Source of the DNA: an uncultured Clostridia bacterium
GTDB taxonomy: Bacteria > Bacillota > Clostridia > Oscillospirales > Acutalibacteraceae
DNA length: 50,818 bases
NCBI GenBank assembly: GCA_945982035.1
Contig: CAMFRO010000002.1
Coordinates: forward strand, 1-50,818
Direction: 5' to 3'
Position numbers and translations under genes: made by a program. The notes under the pieces were generated by a model. That model worked only from the letters and a program-made list of their open reading frames with translations. It was not told where the DNA came from and made no database searches. This document shows, piece after piece, positions 49,501-50,818 of this stretch (position 1 is the first letter of the stretch; the number at the start of each line of letters is the position of its first letter).

Positions 49501-50484
49501 CCAAATAGGCATATTACCGTTAAGAGCCTCCCAGTTGTAGCCGTCGTCCGATACAGCCATGTGAAGTGTTTCGCCGTCTGCACTGTTACCTGTAAAGTAA
49601 GTAAACAGATATTTATCCTTAGTAGTATCTACGTCCTTGGTAGTATCTTCATATTGACCGGAGTAGAGCTTGATGCTCTTATATGAAACATTTTGGTAAT
49701 AAGCACCATTCGAGGTACCGAGATAAAGTCCGGTAATATTTGACGTATCAAGAGTATATCTGCAAGAGCCGTAATTTATTATTATTTCGCCGGAATCATC
49801 GGTAACATAAGATACAAAATGGCCCTTTTCATAATACATAATATAATGATAATCAGTACTTTTAGCCAAATTGTTGGTATCAAGCCTATAAGTACCGCCC
49901 TCATGTGAGGTAGCAGGCGATTTTGTTGAACCGTCAATATGCGTTCTACCATAACCGTCCTGTGCAAAGAACTCGTTATACCATGGATATTCACTATAAA
50001 AATCATTTACATATCCACTTTTTGTTGAAATCTTGAAAAAGGTTGACTTATCCAAGCTTGCGATAGAAAAATCACCGTAAAATTGAAATTCAACATCAAC
50101 TTTAAAGGAGCTTAATCCCTTAAGCGGATTGACATTGCCGTTATATGCAGAAACATACATATAACCGTTGCTGATATGTGTACCTGTTGAATCAACAGTA
50201 GGTGTAAGCGCATTATAACCATCACCAGGTTTATACCATTCAGCTGCCTTCCAGCCGATTTGATGATCAGCAGAATCAACAGAAGCGACAGCAGTATCCT
50301 CATAAATATTTACACCGTCGTCTGTATTAGTTACACTGGAATCAGACCATTGTGCATTAGTAAAATCAGATGATGCAAACTGAGTCCAGCTTGTTTGACC
50401 GGCATACGAGGTTAGCGGCATAGCTGACGTAGCCATAACCAGTGACAAAACTACACAGACAAGTCTTGAAAAATGTTTTTTCAT
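43597..50484 (-). CDS. Giant secreted multidomain GH43-family glycoside hydrolase (GH43, two LamG-like, FIVAR-like, bacterial-repeat regions)
   Basis: Signal peptide; GH43 acids in HVRDPYAF, NIDGNITF, SLEGPEVY; LamG-like segments ending NGYISDFRIYNRALS and DAYLDNFKIYNALYS. Confidence 0.88.
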   Translation of the reverse strand: MKKHFSRLVCVVLSLVMATSAMPLTSYAGQTSWTQFASSDFTNAQWSDSSVTNTDDGVNIYEDTAVASVDSADHQIGWKAAEWYKPGDGYNALTPTVDSTGTHISNGYMYVSAYNGNVNPLKGLSSFKVDVEFQFYGDFSIASLDKSTFFKISTKSGYVNDFYSEYPWYNEFFAQDGYGRTHIDGSTKSPATSHEGGTYRLDTNNLAKSTDYHYIMYYEKGHFVSYVTDDSGEIIINYGSCRYTLDTSNITGLYLGTSNGAYYQNVSYKSIKLYSGQYEDTTKDVDTTKDKYLFTYFTGNSADGETLHMAVSDDGYNWEALNGNMPIWSAANNLPSTITSYPDNSGIAASGHVRDPYAFQAQDGSYYILATDLNTENGTNWGNNSKLMVWHLNSMEELADTEPWFIDTQSIMGDLCGGSVSRAWAPEAIWDEEAGHYMLFWAVGYIGGHTVMYYTYTDDFKTFLTKPKQLIDTGNDNIDGNITFDGNIYYMWFKDETTKKIAYSTSTHASGPYSTPVSFTDGNYGSSLEGPEVYRLYNTGAYMMMADHYSSSLSYFAVYSSSDLMNFESSRVDSMNLNYLTPRHGSVINITTAEYNKLIAKYGKTTYDSTGIESGKTANDYLVARYFTNDDATYDATGNGNTLTNSGVTMTNNYNGKVAANFAGTASDRTASAAASTVNDSGNKNGAYASINTSSMLRGLNIDDGITFSWYGYATNANYGRFFDWSSMSDPGNVSWDDELGRGYSQLNTSYVYAAANMEFGANNIGTQTIADGYKGTSYKGAWHLYTYTISKGYVTFCVDGALLKYVYAKNGESIKTVGCPINNTAMNQAFFDNLIAGNLYFGISSYAADDMLNGYISDFRIYNRALSYYDVDESIEELANATPGTNVADDVNASAVYYDPMEDKDTTGDGNNDKTAYATTVDDPLGINGKVLNAANGVNSKYTYYGSTTDKSKGYTISMWYNPGAAINGETIFNIGEDHTNGGSRRFFEVLENGELHYVWDADAAGDNYINATGVFGTNGLPLNKWSHIEIQIEPHGSWDNIYFYIDGKLTKKIDYYVSANAKTSGHSIHDYFNSDRGVFYGNSCGYWVNATDAYLDNFKIYNALYSAKSLYNLDCRDIANTLLPKALGDFEKAMADVGKSEFVYTNMSAAYKAYDRIRRYIEACKHGTVQENPDEILQLYNELENSIELMVKYTKPTDTVKGYTQSGKNDIPEKFTHNMLTQPTEVYKCIEQDNGAYDNASAALSSSEYVWLYTGIDGDTPIAPFSSRFYKQNSSTTNQYGAAIFVYNNVPMAFGGAGIGTKDDEYWHQNTSNTDGSGKDSNVNWYYDNYQEKYRMTNAKDTFAADMSAKTFYNASGYARFTGNLDTFKVNTASDTTYTTSDGSIYSYIYSFTPTFHAYKRWKAVKSGYRDCSKSVPGWASGRGTVTVINYSTVKSVLMDSKRREILGNIADYTPESAKELLEAYDALTSQSYALTATADASELARTLKTKVDALEAVDLTKIEKKADYKTLYDVVDANTGFYEAAAGTDDSYGNVTIDNGDGTYTATDAVYTNSSWTAYKNAYNKIEEHVDSLNPFGEDNAFITDKATISRLQSNVTAAQAVLVEKADYSEPENAVASTSDNTATLVVGNGTSYLNQNYSYKTWLNFTNAYNTAKAWADKSTDYKNDTEKYKVTYVNNAYGPYIAYDKDGNIVTTDKQAKNIDHYTYIGVFYMNDGDANPTEFEDGDYVLINGVYVKLNGHRYYASAVDTSTQSARQTAIISDGQNVGVQKGNLAECADYDAYDSATNLLKYYDVGAFSDAYLASDSSVYKTVQKQGLNSAVVAYQNGVGSAAKQTVTTPAYTDVSSEDCTAYVNVGGTIWYNTSANQQTQLDAVTTNVLSALEDSTSANRRSCTVTFNVYNDDENTVYSTETTSHIYGETVTFNVPAGLNNYKWIVSYSDGTSQTIPAADSYNLSIQQDGTTTVSAYCSSEPVTGQVKVRVLNIYGNTVQEYNVDESTSVQLGKNTCVIGSTSVPADDYPYYTQSGWSINGTSVNDGTYTMSDYKDENGLVVLKPKYEKAGTTYNVSIDGTSVLSSTSQPLYYDTKATAVGKTGSYAIALLNADGTYSIVKYNSRTDTSYPFFTVGDMALYSVSKDTTTGTYTINGTTVTDSEMIRKLDAKLPYVSSVLQTSEKYTIYTQYTQYASGINQTTGVCGVVTEKGTLYTTDSTVGTDPNKFVIGGENVRFVSNKDATETCQYYLRFAKVPTDGTKVYTRAYVKYSYNPTVADTDTSFDQNTVVQSIDYGNICNN

Positions 50485-50506
50485 AACAAAATCCCCCTAT
50501 TTGCAA

Positions 50507-50598
50507 ATAAACGCAATTAACCTATGGTTTACTGACTACACCATTAGGCAATATTGTTTATCGGAAAGCTTATAAATTTGCAAAAATGCATACTTTCC
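50507..50598 (-). promoter_or_regulatory. Predicted structured 5' leader of the GH43 gene (two nested hairpins)
   Basis: ATAAAC..CCTAATGG/CCATAGG..GTTTAT (50507-50561) and GGAAAG/CTTTCC (50563-50598). Confidence 0.4.
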
Positions 50599-50613
50599 CA
50601 TTTATTCTCTAAT

Positions 50614-50642
50614 ATAGTATATTATTAAAATTGTAAAGTCAA
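50614..50642 (-). promoter_or_regulatory. Candidate sigma-A promoter for the GH43 gene (TTGACT-N17-TACTAT)
   Basis: Hexamers with 17-bp spacer, about 120 nt of leader before ATG. Confidence 0.6.
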
Positions 50643-50765
50643 GAAAATTTTGAATTTTTTGTAAATAAATTTAATTTTTTTACACATTGCATAATCTGTA
50701 AGGTTACAATAGCTTTTCAGCAGTTACTATACAATGTATATAATATATAAAAACCTCCACGTAAA

Positions 50766-50818
50766 TGAACTGCCCCAGATTGTGCAGACAGTACAAAAAG
50801 AGCCTACTTGAAGTAGAA
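50766..50818. mobile_element. Possible terminus of an IS3-family (IS150-like) element truncated by the contig end
   Basis: TGAACTGCCCCAGATTGTGCAGACA resembles IS3-family terminal inverted repeats; contig ends here. Confidence 0.35.

Noticed and set aside
44-50818. CRISPR arrays or cas genes
   Set aside because: No regularly spaced 23-40 bp repeats or Cas-like proteins seen; the only short tandem repeat is the 12-bp one at 2161-2196.

Overview
This is a 50.8 kb contig-like window from a low-GC, spore-forming Clostridia/Oscillospiraceae-type (Ruminococcus-like) genome. The taxonomic placement is inferred from protein flavour only. Bases 1-43 are not genomic: they are a Nextera i5 index plus Read-1 transposase adapter. 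Bases 44-2326 hold the integrase-proximal end of an integrative element (two tandem paralogous small DNA-binding-like proteins and a tyrosine recombinase) beside a tRNA-Leu(GAG). Most of the rest is colinear minus-strand housekeeping: a HAD phosphatase, potABCD, dipicolinate synthase dpaAB, T-box-cysE-cysS, pgsA-rimO-recX-recA, plsY-der-rpmF-yceD, pgi, a DacF-like peptidase, a GHL10-like lipoprotein, and a long run yicC-remA-gmk-rpoZ-priA-def-fmt-yugP-rsmB-rlmN-prpC-prkC-rsgA-thiN. Plus-strand genes include murC, a GNAT, rpmB and mtaB. The most interesting part is a spore-envelope assembly locus at 27.1-30.4 kb. An ORF missing from the supplied track (30170..30259, 29 aa) looks like SpoVM and sits directly upstream of a SPOCS/LysM SipL-like gene and spoIVA. 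A second missed 47-aa Cys-rich membrane peptide lies just before spoVM. At the right end is a 2295-aa secreted GH43/LamG/FIVAR-like protein with a structured-looking leader. It is followed 17 bp later by a missed 45-aa 'KKKYISPEAEIEKF' peptide ORF and a terminator. The contig end may be the terminus of an IS3-family element. No CRISPR array or rRNA was seen.
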